Positions 38,100 through 49,902 of a stretch of DNA of 64,000 nt are shown here, piece by piece (the stretch's first letter is position 1; each line of letters opens with the position of its first letter). The position numbers and the translations under genes were made by a program. The notes below the pieces were generated by a model. It was given only the letters and a program-made list of their open reading frames with translations, did not search any database and was not told the DNA's origin. The stretch is from Hofstenia miamia (lineage: Eukaryota > Xenacoelomorpha > Acoela), in assembly GCA_004352715.1 (NCBI GenBank), contig SCFE01000111.1, positions 1,387,999-1,451,998 of the forward strand. Reading direction: 5' to 3'.

Positions 38100-38657
38100 C
38101 GAGGGGTGATCAAATAGTTTTCCAAACAAGGAATTTATTTCTGTACAAGAATTATCTTAAACAAAACAACACTTACATTCCCTCCCTGAACGTCTTTAAA
38201 TTGTTGTATTAGATGCAACCACCCCTGAAGCCAGTCGCGATACTCAGAAGTAAGAATACTTTGTAGTTATAAAATGACAGATCATGCAAGGTCTTGAACC
38301 AGGGAAAAAGACCTTCCAGGGACTCGAGTACATCCCAGAAAAATGTCGATTCCATGAGGATACTGTGTTAAAAGAAGGGGATTTATCTACGAAATCCTCA
38401 GCTAGTTCTTGAAGAATTTGTTTGGCTGTCAAGCCAAGCTTCATGCAAATACTTGTGTAAAGACGAAAATTCTCTCTTTATTGCTCCTTTTTCGCTTGCA
38501 AATGATAAATCTATGCAGTCTTTCTATTGATGTAGCTGATAGGAGTCATGCTAGTTGTTGATCAGTTGTATTCACTTCTACCAAAGTGATGGAGCTGCGA
38601 CTATTGTGGTTTACAGCTGAGATCATTTGGTTTGCTATGCATATTGATCACCCTTTG
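38100..38657 (-). mobile_element. Short, decayed mariner-like element
   Basis: Imperfect terminal inverted repeats (CGAGGGGTGATCAAATAG at the left; CAAAGGGTGATCAATATG read inward from the right) are flanked by TA. On the minus strand a fragment LTAKQILQELAEDF..SPSFNTVSSWNRHFSG matches the N-terminal helix-turn-helix of mariner transposases. No catalytic domain remains, so this is a deletion derivative that needs a transposase in trans. It ends only about 120 bp upstream of the third Ig exon. Confidence 0.7.
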
Positions 38658-38777
38658 TAGAACACTCGTAGAAAGAAAGTAAAGGGAAAACGCAAAGCAT
38701 ATATTACTTAATTCTTTGACAACTTCCGGAAAAATTAAATATTAATGTTAAAAATATTTTTGTATGATTTTATATAG

Positions 38778-38966
38778 ATCATCAATGTATGGCATTTGTC
38801 TTAAGACAAAATTTGAGATTATGGTCGTTAATAAACTTCAATTTAGATGACAGCGGAATATATATGTGCGAAGGCTTTGATGGACCAAGAACAATCTTAG
38901 CCTTTGAAGAACTTATTGTTGCTGATCCAAATACAAAAGAAGGACAAGATCTTCTAAATAGAAACA
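38778..38966 (+). CDS. Ig-like protein, exon with the F-strand D-x-G-x-Y-x-C motif
   Basis: Acceptor TTTTATATAG, donor GTATGC (38967), 189 bp, phase 1 at both ends. The peptide reads FVLRQNLRLWSLINF then LDDSGIYMCEG, the canonical end of an Ig V/I-set domain (Asp-x-Gly-x-Tyr-x-Cys). It continues FDGPRTILAFEELIVADPN (G strand) and a polar tail KEGQDLLNR. Joined to the two upstream exons, the two Ig cysteines are about 112 residues apart, clearly longer than the usual 55-75, because of the exon at 30695. Extracellular location is inferred from the Ig fold and disulphide. No transmembrane segment is seen in the known exons. Confidence 0.8.
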
Positions 38967-41900
38967 GTATGCAATTTTGCTTAGAACTTCAGCTTAAAAG
39001 TTGCTGGGAATGGTTGAAAAATATTACTAAAATTACTGAATCTTCCCATTATATTGTTTCAATTTTTTCAATTTTCATATGCGTCTCGGAAATGTTGAAA
39101 AGAATCATTCTATTTCTTCAAAACATTATATATATATATATATATATATAATTTTTTCATAATTAATTTTTTTGGTGTATGCAAACCTTGAAGTAGGTCA
39201 GATCTTAAACTTTAAATTTTAAGATGTGGTTTGCTTCTATTTTTGATGGAAGGATTGAATTTGAAGCACCATTTCATGGTTTGCAAGTTCGTTTACTATT
39301 GGTTTGCCAAGTCTCGATATGTTTGAATTTTGCAAGATTAAGCACTTATTGAGTCAAATCACAAAATCACCTGTGCAGCTCACATTCAGATTTGAGTAAA
39401 ACTTACGTGCCAAATGCCCAGATAATTTAACAAAGGTATTAGTGCAAACTTTACAAAAATCTTATCTTCCTTATATTGGTCATCAATTTTTTCGGCATAA
39501 ATTTGACATGATCATACCGTATTAGAGAATCATTTATAAAAAAATTGATTATTACTAATCTTAAATAGTTCGTTACAGTTGCAAAGGGAGTGAGATGGCA
39601 ATGGTGGTAGTTGCCATTCCTCAGTCAGTGGCGTTAAACCCCTTAAAACTAGAGGAGCCTAGAGGTTCGAAAAATTATTTTGTGTGAGCACATGTAAGGT
39701 ATTATATATCGTTGACTTTAAATATCTCCAGAATTTCTTAATTTTTTTATGATTCCCTAAAAATATTAAGCGCTTATGGCTCACGAACTAATAAAGAAGG
39801 CACTACAGAATAATGAGTGTCTCCTTTTTCATTTACGTTTTAAAACATGCTCGATCACGGTCTCTTTTCGCCATGCCTTTGCGCGAATGCCTCAATGTCG
39901 CTACTTCTCACTTTGGACAGGGCATACTTCAATGGGCGTGGGAGGCCTATCTGCCTATATAGAAACAGTTCAACTTTGGTGTTTTTTCCATGTGCTCAAA
40001 GCTTTAGAATTACATGCACTTTAGATATCAAATGTATTTAAATTTTTTAAAAATCGAAATTTTCACGTACTTCAAGTAAAGCAATTCGTTTTAGTATAAA
40101 TTTGTAAAAAGCTTGAAGAAAATTTTGAAAGCTATTTTCCATTTAAGATTAAATTTTCTAAATTTACGATGATTTATTCAAAAATATTTCATGCGTACCT
40201 AACAACGCAATAGAGAAGTGTCTCAACTTTCAAATACGTTTCTCAAACCACTTTGCTATTGAAAAAATCAATTTGGAAATACGCAGAAATAAATTCATTC
40301 CTTGTTGTTCAAGATATCTTAATCACTAGTTTTATGTTCACATTTTAGTCAAAATTTATTTTGTATTTTTTGTAGGTTCAATAAACATTACTATTACGTT
40401 TTAAAATTCTGATTTGTTAGGAGCCTTGGTCTCTGACTTTTCACAACGTATTCTTAAGCGCTGGGATAGTTTATCTAGGGAAAAAAATATGTGAGGTTAG
40501 TTGATAACCCCATGAGACTTAGAAATCATGATTATATGAGCCTAAGTTATGCGAATAATTTGAATAAATTCAAATAATCGGAGTTTTCATTAAGTACATA
40601 AGGTACTGCAATGCAATTTTGTATATATTTTTACAATTTAAGAGAGCAAATTCACTAACAATTTGCAAATTTTCAAATAGGCTTGGAGAAAAGTTGTTGA
40701 AAATGTGGAAAGTAGTTTATTCTTTTAAAAAGACAACAAACTGTTTAAGGATAACCACTGAATGACATGGCTTTGAGAGTGAAATTTTTATTCATACACG
40801 CTTTTTTAATCTAGTTCAATTTTCAAATTTAGAATGTTTTTTACATATATTTCATTGTTCATGTTATTAACAACAAGTGTAAAATTCAATTTAATAATGT
40901 GTAAAATATATACCCTCAAATCCAAACAAGAACTAGTTTTTTTCTGTACACAAATAAAGTATCTTGAAAAATGATTTTTTGAAAAAAGTAGCTTTGGGAA
41001 GGAATCTGACTCGATAATTCTGTTTGCAGCATTCCTTTCCTAGTTTTGAGAGAGTTCGTGTTCTAAATTTACATCTAAAATAGCCCTAATGACAATACCA
41101 AGACAGTAAGTGTATATTTATAAATAATCACTTTGAATAATTAATGTTCTCAATCTCTTTTATAAATTCTGCACAGTTGCACAAGTCAAAATATTGCCCA
41201 TTTAAAAAAGTAAAAAATTCGTTCTTGCAAACATGTTTTGGATCAACTTTGGTTCTTAATTAAAGCCCGCCGTTTCAGTTTTTTTCATTTACCCTCATGC
41301 CTATATGCATACTATTTTTTAGAAAGAACGTAGTACGTTTCTCCATGTGATGACGAAAAAAGACTTATTTAACTCATACATTTTCAGATTTATTTGGTAT
41401 TTTCTACTTTTGTTGAAATAACTAAAAATTTCAGTTTGCAGCAAATAGTTTTTACTTGGCTAAAAATGGAATAATTGAGTCATGCTAAGTTATTGTAAGT
41501 GTTGATATATGAAATTCCAGAAAGTTATTGCTGTGAAATCTTATTTGTGAACTAATTGCATAATAATAATGGATGTTTTTTTGAGAAGTACATAATTATA
41601 ATAAGTTTGTAACACAATTAGTATAATTTACTAAAAAGTAGACAAAGTTAAAAAACTTAATGCATCACATTAAAAAATTTTGGTTTTCATAAAAATGAGG
41701 AAAGCTTTGCCCCCTAGCCCCCAGGTTTGACACCACTGACCTCAATATTTCAATTTCATATAGATTTTTAAACAATTAATGCTAATCTTAGATATTCATT
41801 TCAAATATTTGAATTCTCTTGAAAATAAAACAAACTATTTAATTAACAATATATTTTACACATAAAAATTTTTGAAAATAGTTGTATAAAATTTTGAGTG

Positions 41901-43399
41901 AATATTACTTAGTAAATAGATGATAGAATATAATAAGAGAAAACAGTATTTTGCACAAAATGCTAAAATTATTTTGACAACTATTTTGTATTTGCAATAA
42001 TTAGTTCACGCTGAATGAGTTTTTGAAACAAATGCCACAATTCTTCAGCATGCAATATTGCGTAAACTTAAGAATTTGTTATGAAAATATGCTACTTCAA
42101 CTAATCCTGTTCACAATATGCCACTTTTCAAAGTTAAGATTCATTGTGAATATAATTGCAAGTTACAAGAATAAACAATGGAGGGCTTCTGCTCCGTTGA
42201 AACCATCTTCGATGGATTAAAGAAGTCCACCAATAAAAACAAAACTGGCGAATTCCTTTATTCTGAAATATTTCCAAACACTCTTACGCAAAACAAAATA
42301 TTTGAATATCACCCCAAGTTTTAATGCATAGCTCTTTTGGTTGATCACAATATTGCCAACTAATGCCTTTAACGCGATCCAATTGTATGTAGTAGTTTTA
42401 ATCAACATAAAGGTTTGGCATTAAAATTTGTATTGATACAAGCTTCAAAATTCTGATTTAGTATTTGAATACAAATATAAACAAAGCCATTAATTGCATA
42501 TCGTGTCCCACTATCACAAATCCAGGTAGTTATTCATCTGCATTTAATGCATAGCACAATGTTGTGCTAAATAGATCAAAAACATATTTAGTCGAACTGA
42601 GTGGTTTTTCTTTATTTCTGCGGTTTGGTAATCAAATTGGGAAAAATTCAGATGTGAAAACGTTTCTCTGTCCTTGTTTCTTGAACTATTGGTTTGTGAA
42701 ACTCCAGTGGAATTAAATCCAAATTTCTTGTGCCATGGTAATAAAATGACCCTTTTAAATAATGAGTCTCATGAAATCTTCCATTTGCGTTCTTATTGTT
42801 TTTTTCCACACCTTCCTTGCAACATGCTGGTGATTGTGATTATGATCTTCTCGATTAGCATATATAACATGTCACGATCATCAAGTGTTTCTCCCTAAGA
42901 CAACAACAAAATTAAATGCTCCATGATACTTTTGATAACACTTTATCATGAAATGTTCTGCCTTTTGGTTAATGCGGTGGTAACAGAACAAATTAACACT
43001 AATGGAAACGCAATGCTTTCTTGGCGGAAGGCATCATCATCTTCATTATGAGATTTTTCTATAATTTTGAAGATATCAAATTGAATGGCGGAAGCAGTGT
43101 CTAATAACATTACTTTTCCTGCCACAATTTTACGATTGATTTTCGAGATAATAGACATAGAATTAACGCGTTGTGTTTGTGAGACATTCTCTACATAATC
43201 AGTGTATTCGAAAACATTTCCTTTATTTTTTAGATTAAAGAATTGTTGGACTTATGGACTTACCCTTTGTTTAATAAAATAATAATATATTCATGAAATT
43301 AAGATAACATAAGCATGGTATGTATTTTTTAACTAGTGAAAAGAAGTCTAAGGTTGTGATTTTCCTAATGCTGAGGTTGCTTCAAAAGTGGTAAAAGTA
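38967..43399. other. Intronic AT-rich DNA with inverted CAGTGGCGT-type motifs
   Basis: (TA)n at about 39126-39150. GTCAGTGGCGTTAAACCCC at 39627-39645 has an inverted partner at 41713-41741 (CCCCCAGGTTTGACACCACTGAC), about 2.1 kb apart, possibly the ends of a decayed repeat. The frames at 39776-40041, 42023-42408 and 42674-43158 show no recognisable domain. Confidence 0.4.
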
Positions 43400-45120
43400 T
43401 CAAATCTAAGTTATGTTCTAAGATACAGATAATTTTAAAATGTACCTGCATGTAATCCTAGGCAGTTTTCCTCTCTCAATGTTGAGCTGCTTCCAGCTGC
43501 TCTGCTTCGTTATGTTGATGTTTTCAATTTCCAATTTGCAACATTGACCATTTCCCCAACAATTTCCAAAAATAATTTTTCCCGAATATTGTGATAGCAA
43601 AATGTCAACTCCACTGGTTTTGCTGTATTGAGCTGCAAATTCTTAGAGAGAGTTCGATACTTGAACAGTTTTTGTTAGCATATTTGCATAAGCATTGTAT
43701 ATAGTTATCCCTAACAATTATAATTGAAATAGCACCCATTAAACGTGTGTGGTCCGAATATTTGACGATGTTTAGATTTGAGCATCCGGACAAACTATGA
43801 CCATTGATATGATATTTGTCTGTAAATTAATAGTGGCCCACTTATAGACCTTCCTGCGGAATGCCCACTTTTACCTGCAGTGCCTTTGTAAACTTGTTAA
43901 TGTCTAATTTTAGAACATTAGTTTGTGTCACTTAAGTAACTACTAAGCCATTTAGCAATCCTCTTTGAGAACGAAGCAACCTTTTCAACCACTGAATTTG
44001 ACAAAATTGTATTAAGGGCACTTGAGTAGTCCAAACACATAGCTTTTATTATTGTTGTGTCCTTGTTCAGTGCTTTTCCCATGTAATCAGTTGTAATTTT
44101 CAGCTTACCGATTGTAGATCGATTTATTATACATGCCAATTGATTTTCAGTAAATGTTAATGATGCAATGATGCTACATTTCCTTGATTCCAATACATCA
44201 AGCGTTCGTGCGGGCTTTACATCTATTGGCCTATAGTTTGAGCAGTTTTTTGTGTTATTTTCTGTTATTGTTAACTTCGGCAATTGGCGTGACTGAAGCT
44301 TACTTCCAATTTTTTCCAATTTTCAGGACACACTGTTGAGAGAAAACTCGCCTGAAAGGTACGTTGATATACAATAGCAAGATCCACTGAGTGATCATGA
44401 ATCAACCAAGATGGGATTTTATTCTCCCCGTCAGATTTTTCAAACATTTTTCGAACATTCTCAATTGTTAAATTTATAGTTAATTGAGTTACATCATATT
44501 CAATATAATCCTCGTTAAATTCCTCAGCTTCTGATTCATTAATATCTCTTCTTATAAGTTTAGGTTTTAATCGCTTTCCCATCTCCTTATAAAGGTCCTT
44601 TTTTGTCATTGCTCTAAATTTTTCTCTTTCAGGATTTGGCGGACTTCTATTTGAATTTCTTGTGTTTTAGCATCTCCCGATTAACATTTATCTCGTTAGT
44701 CTTACTATAGAAACTGTATCGTGGCTTATTCGTGCAGTCAATCGTTGGAAACAGAAAGTACTTTTGTCATAAAAAGCATTCATTAGCCCTATTGGAAGGC
44801 CTAATTTTATTCGGTATAAGGTCTCATCAGATAACTATGAAACGTCAATTTGAGTTGCACTGGACATAAAATTTGGCACATGTACCATGTTTTCAAGCCC
44901 AATTTCTTTTAGCATTATTCGATTTGTTTGACTTGCAACACCCACTAGCACAGAATAAGCCTGAGCGTATTTGTTTAAAATATTTAGAATAAACTTTCGT
45001 AACAATAAGATATATTGGCGATTTTCAGGAAAGAAGGGAGTTAGACATTTATAACAATGATTGAACTGTCCTGCGAGGACAAAAATCGCGCCCTACTAAC
45101 CAACGCCATTAATTCCAATT
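43400..45120 (-). mobile_element. Degenerate LINE ORF2 (endonuclease end and reverse transcriptase)
   Basis: Minus-strand pieces in order: a possible endonuclease remnant (about 45120-44660), a linker with IPSWLIHDHSVDLAIVYQRTF and VCPENWKKLEVSF (44609-44271), NCSNYRPIDVKPARTLDVLE (the NYRPI box), CLDYSSALNTILSNSVVEK (first catalytic Asp region), a region matching GIPQG..GPLLF in shifted frames (about 43870), then LNIVKYSDHTRLMG, where the YADDT box has become YSDHT, so the second catalytic Asp is lost. Many frameshifts. Non-LTR retrotransposon of the CR1/Jockey/RTE breadth; clade uncertain. Confidence 0.75.
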
Positions 45121-45356
45121 TTTGCTTTGATATTTAGGTTATATTGCTTGACCTATTAACCTAACGTAAGTTAGAAGCCTGCACCTCCATTTTAGGCTGC
45201 GGATAGACTATGTGATTGGTAGCAAGAACAGTTACAAAATCACGTCACCTCGCTAGTTTATTCATAGTGGCGTATTAATTCACTCTATCAAACTCTAGGC
45301 ATAATTTCCCATAATAGTCAATTTGCATTACTTAATCCTCTTAAACATGAAAAATT

Positions 45357-45640
45357 GTGATACCTGGTCATGCAAAATCTGCCCGCATGTGTGATAGAAG
45401 CCTAGAGACAGAATGCCACTTCTTCATGGAGGTTTCCAACAACAAAGGCCACTTCCAGAACCTTAAAATTAGAGTTTAGGGTAGGGTCTACAATGGGGAT
45501 GACCATAAACACCCTATCTGAGTTCTGTTATCCTCAAATATATTCTAGGTGGGATTGTTCAGTGACCTGCAGCCACAAAAACTAAGGAAATCTCTCAGAT
45601 ATACTGTTTTGACAGGTACCTCATAAATACTTACAAATAT
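45357..45640 (+). mobile_element. LINE C-terminal zinc-knuckle remnant
   Basis: A + strand frame reads CDTWSCKICPHVCDRSLETECHF, close to the C-terminal CxxC..VET..HFL..C pattern that closes many LINE ORF2 proteins, followed in broken frame by LRKSLRYTVLTGT. The orientation is opposite to the LINE just upstream, so it is a separate copy or an inverted fragment. Confidence 0.5.
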
Positions 45641-46867
45641 TTGTCAATAATAACTGAGGAATTGATGACAGTGCACCTAGTGCAAATGAAAACTAAGCTT
45701 GATCATTAACCCTATTTACATATGCTAACAATAAACAGCTAAGAAAAAATTTGAAAACGGTGGCAAATTTATTGCAACACATTCCTTGGGGCCTATAGGG
45801 CTTTTAGATGTAGTAACCAAGCTATGAATACAAAATCCCCCTGACAATATAATGTAAGCACATGCGAAATTCAATCTTTTATTCGATCAATTACAAAGCG
45901 ATGTGATAGTCGTCCTCATTTTTTAAAGAAAATGTAATACAATTCCCCTGTTTATCAAAGCTCGATAAAAGATTTTATGGTACATGCACTCATGCTGGAT
46001 CGATCCTAAGTGAATGAGATTTTTCATCAACAGCCATAACATTAACCGAGAAGAGGTCACCGTTGTTTCCTAACTTCGTCAATGACTTAGAATTCATTAA
46101 AAGTTGTTATGAGGTTCTTCCCCAATTTGTAAATCCATATTACTTTGAAACAATTTAAATTTTTTAAATGAATATTTATTCAAGTTTTCCGTTTACTTCT
46201 TACTGATTTTTTGTGTAGTTTTTCGGTTTTAAACGGTTAAATTAATAGATTTAAACGATTCTAGATTGGTAGATTTCATCAAGATTTTCCGCTATTAGTA
46301 CCAGAAAAGAACCTTTCTTGCAATTCCATCGAAAGCAGACATTGCCTAAATTATTGATGCCCCTTAAATTATATATATATANNNNNNNNNNNNNNNNNNN
46401 NNNNNNNNNNNNNNNNNNNNNNNNNNNNNNNNNNNNNNNNNNNNNNNNNNNNNNNNNNNNNNNNNNNNNNNNNNNNNNNNNNNNNNNNNNNNNNNNNNNN
46501 NNNNNNNNNNNNNNNNNNNNNNNNNNNNNNNNNNNNNNNNNNNNNNNNNNNNNNNNNNNNNNNNNNNNNNNNNNNNNNNNNNNNNNNNNNNNNNNNNNNT
46601 ATATATATATAACGACCAGAGTTATATTAATATCTCACCGATCAACCTAAATGAATATATGTGGTAAAATATTCATATAGAATATTAGTCATCCCTTGAT
46701 CCAACATAGTCAATTATTGCTTCCAAAGCGGCAGGCCCAACAATTGTTGTTCTGTTGTAAATACACAAATCTTTTTCATGCAATTCACAATATTAGTCAA
46801 TAATATATAAGGGCTAAATGCCATTTTGCATTGCTTAAATTCATATCTGTTATTATTAACAACACAC
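45641..46867. other. Non-coding DNA with (TA)n and an assembly gap
   Basis: No gene recognised. TA microsatellite on both sides of 218 N (46382-46599), so the gap is probably microsatellite. Confidence 0.6.
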
Positions 46868-47107
46868 ATGTCTAAGAAATGCTGTGGATTCTTATGCAAA
46901 AGCCGTTATCAAGATTCTGAGTAGTTATCATCTTTTCCTACGGATTCTGATTTGCAATCTAAATGGATTAAGGCAATTAATCTCAAAAGCTTTAAAATTT
47001 CTAAAGCCCATTTTCAGAAGGAATGCCTATATTCCACTCCATCTGGTATGAAAAAGTTCAAAAGTAAATTGAACCCAGTTCCTACTAAGTTTTTGATTGT
47101 TAATTGA
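46868..47107 (+). pseudogene. THAP zinc-finger domain, interrupted by a stop
   Basis: From ATG at 46868 the frame reads MSKKCCGFLCKSRYQ, then a TAG stop at 46922-46924, then FPTDSDLQSKWIKAI, SKAHFQKECLY, GMKKFKSKLNPVPTKF, ending at TGA 47105-47107. The C-x4-C pair, FP.D, W.KAI, and terminal PVPTKF are the signature of the THAP C2CH DNA-binding domain, found in THAP proteins and P-element-type transposases. The partner Cys/His of the finger (in KAHFQKEC) is partly preserved. The following 1 kb has short frames but I could not recognise a P-element RNase H-like domain. Most likely a dead THAP transposon; a decayed host THAP gene is the alternative. Confidence 0.75.
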
Positions 47108-48163
47108 TCAGGTAATCAAACATAAAGACCACATCTTAAAAAAAGGCCCTCAACTTGATCAATGATAATGACTTCTCTTCTTTGTGCTCCATTTAATGGA
47201 AATATCATTGATTCTTGTGAAAATTTATTTTGTTTGCAAGGGATGTCCATTTTTTGAATATTTACTGTAACTTCATTTGTGTCAATAAATTATCAAGAAA
47301 ATGACAATATTTTCACACACTCTTTGATCTCTTTACCTAAATGGATAGAGACTCTAAACTTACCAAGAAAAATCAAATGCTTGAGTTTTCTCTTATGTAA
47401 AAAATCTTTTTTCTGAGAATGAAAATCTGAAGAAATTTTGGTTAATTTTTGAGAAGAATGATGTGAATTTGTTTACTTAAACATCATACATCAAACACCG
47501 CTGGTATTCACTAATGAAACTTTAATTATGTGAACGTTTTTTTTGAACCTAATTCATTAAATTAGGTAGAACTCGAAATTTCAATATACATTGCTTGGTA
47601 TGTTTATTCAAAACCAAAACGAATATTTGACAACAGATGTGAAGAAATTCAAGAAGAAATTACAATTTTCAGTAACTTGAATCTTGGAGGTTAGGATAAA
47701 CCAAGTTAAAATATCTACAATTTGGCAGAACCAACTTTTTCTATTTTGTACCCAAATCTTGGAAACTTTTAACAAACTTTTATGACTAAATTAGTAAGCT
47801 GTTAGAAAGCAATGCTTTGACTTCATAATTTGGATGTGTCTGTGTGTCATAATATTTCAATCTTAGAAATCGAAATTCAACTTGAATAAATATTTCTTTA
47901 AGCAACAAATAAAAATCATTGAAGGACTCCATTACAAAAATAACGTTTTATTTGTAAAATATTCCATTATCTTATTTAAGTGAAATTTTATGTAGAATTG
48001 ACCTTGAAATTGTATGCTAGAGTTTTTTATGAGGGACTTTCACTAATAAAAGTACCGCTTTAAAATAGATTTTTGATTGCACATTGAATTTCTTTTTGAT
48101 GCTACACTTGAGAAAAAATTCTTGGGCTTCCCACTTTGGACACAAAAATTCTCTTAACCCTAA
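47108..48163. other. Non-coding DNA after the THAP pseudogene
   Basis: Many broken + strand frames. Some may derive from a THAP/P-element coding region, but no motif is firm. Confidence 0.4.
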
Positions 48164-49825
48164 GTCAACCAAGTATATTCATACTGCTTAAATAATCCAA
48201 AGGATGAGATAACTTGTTCATTTGATAATCTTGACTTCAATGATATATCTATCGAACTTGATGATATTATCCCTCTATTAGCTAACTGTAACTCAAACTG
48301 TGGATCTGATAATCTCCCTGGCTCATTTTTAAAGCAATATTCATCGCAATTATCAGTTCATATCTTAAATCTGTTTCGATTTATTATTGATTCAGGTTAT
48401 TACCCTGATTTATGGAAACAAGCTATCCTCAGACCATTATTTAAATCAGGTGATCGGAAAAAAGCAAATAATTACCGTCCAATAGCTTCCCTTCCAAGAC
48501 TATCACTACTGTTTGAAAAATTACTTTTTGATCAACTTTACAGTTTTGTACGCTACAAACTTAATAAGCAGCAATTTGGTTTCATTAAGGGTCGCTCTAC
48601 AGTCACCCAACTCCTATTATTCTTAGATGGTATATACAAATTATATGAAGAGTCTCAGTTTTCTTACGTGCTTCACTTAGATTTTCGTAAAGCGTTCGAC
48701 TCAGTCCCACATGGACTTCTAATACATAAGTTATTCAATTTCGGTATTGGTGGGAAAATTCTTAAAATCCTTTTTTCTTACCTGACAAATCGAGTTCAAT
48801 GTGTTAGTATAAATTCTTGTCGATCCAGTTGGTTACCTGTTACCAGTGGTGTGCCTCAAGGCTCAGTGTTGGGACCATTATTATTCCTCATATTTATAAA
48901 TGACATTCCTTCTTATTGTCTTAATTGCACCCCATACTTATTCGTTGATGATCTAAAAATTTTTTCTCCATCTTTACACTACATTGAAGATGACTACTCT
49001 TCCCTCGTAGTTTGGTCAAACAATAACAAAATGATGTTTAATAAGAAAAAATGTGAATATATCTCTTATCCTATATCTGATTCGTCTATTCAAATTGAAG
49101 ATTCAATGCTTAAGCCTATTGCATATGTTAAAGATCTTGGTGTGTATTTTAGTCATGATTTATCCTGGACTTTACATGTGTCTGAAAAAATAAAAAAGTG
49201 TAATTATTCTTTTATGTTATTAAAGAGATCAATTCCCTTTAATACTTCATACCACGTAAAACTTACTCTTTACAAATCTTTAATCCTGACTTCTGTCATG
49301 TATGCATCTCAGATTTGGTTTCCATCTTCAGGTGATGTTGATAAATTAGAACGTTTACAGCGTCGATGTACTAAGTGGATTCAAAATATCGGAAACTATA
49401 AAATTAGACTTCTTAACCTCAACTTATTCCCAATTCCTCTACTATTTCAATTTTATGATTTACTTTATCTAAACAAACTTTTAACAAACCGCTTGGATCT
49501 CAATGCTTTGGATTATTTATCTTTATATTACCCAAACCGCCCAGGATTACGTTCTAAAAATTTTAATCTCTTTCAAATAACACGTATAAAGAAATCAAAG
49601 ACAGCTTACTTCTATTTTAATCGCATCACTCGCTTGGCTAATTTTATTCATATAAACACAAACATTAACTTATTTGACGATTACAGCATTGTCAAAAAAA
49701 ATCTCCTAGATTTTTGCAGATTACATCTCAATTACACTTTTAGTATTGATATTAGATGCACACACTATCTTGTTTGTCCATGCAAATCATGCAAATCATC
49801 TTGTAGTTCATCAGTCCATAAATGA
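48164..49825 (+). CDS. LINE ORF2 reverse transcriptase, C-terminal 553 codons, intact frame
   Basis: Frame open from the stop at 48161-48163 to TGA at 49823-49825; the true start lies upstream in a full-length element, so there is no start codon here. RT blocks in order: [53 protein letters not shown] (first catalytic Asp), [20 protein letters not shown], and [10 protein letters not shown] (48941-48952 encode FVDD, the catalytic pair), then the thumb and a C-terminal stretch with DKLERLQRRCTKWI typical of CR1/Jockey relatives. It ends with a Cys-rich tail (CPCKSCKSSC). No stop or frameshift, so this part could still be functional. The endonuclease domain is absent because of 5' truncation. 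Confidence 0.92.
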   Translation, partial: VNQVYSYCLNNPKDEITCSFDNLDFNDISIELDDIIPLLANCNSNCGSDNLPGSFLKQYSSQLSVHILNLFRFIIDSGYYPDLWKQAILRPLFKSGDRKKANNYRPIASLPRLSLLFEKLLFDQLYSFVRYKLNKQQFGFIKGRSTVTQLLLFLDGIYKLYEESQFSYVLHLDFRKAFDSVPHGLLIHKLFNFGIGGKILKILFSYLTNRVQCVSINSCRSSWLPVTSGVPQGSVLGPLLFLIFINDIPSYCLNCTPYLFVDDLKIFSPSLHYIEDDYSSLVVWSNNNKMMFNKKKCEYISYPISDSSIQIEDSMLKPIAYVKDLGVYFSHDLSWTLHVSEKIKKCNYSFMLLKRSIPFNTSYHVKLTLYKSLILTSVMYASQIWFPSSGDVDKLERLQRRCTKWIQNIGNYKIRLLNLNLFPIPLLFQFYDLLYLNKLLTNRLDLNALDYLSLYYPNRPGLRSKNFNLFQITRIKKSKTAYFYFNRITRLANFIHINTNINLFDDYSIVKKNLLDFCRLHLNYTFSIDIRCTHYLVCPCKSCKSSCSSSVHK

Positions 49826-49902
49826 CTTTTGTTGACTGTTTAATATATTTGTAGACCTGTATTAAGGTAATAAATCTATTTAATAATAATAATAATAATA
49901 AA
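48164..49902 (+). mobile_element. CR1/Jockey-like LINE, 5'-truncated, with open RT frame and (TAA)n tail
   Basis: A 5'-truncated non-LTR retrotransposon: an uninterrupted ORF2 3' part, a short 3' region and a (TAA)n tail at 49881-49902. A 516 bp segment (48505-49020) is matched at constant offset by 63485-64000 with four mismatches and no indel, which shows recent copying. LINEs insert by target-primed reverse transcription, and 5' truncation with a microsatellite tail is typical. Confidence 0.9.
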
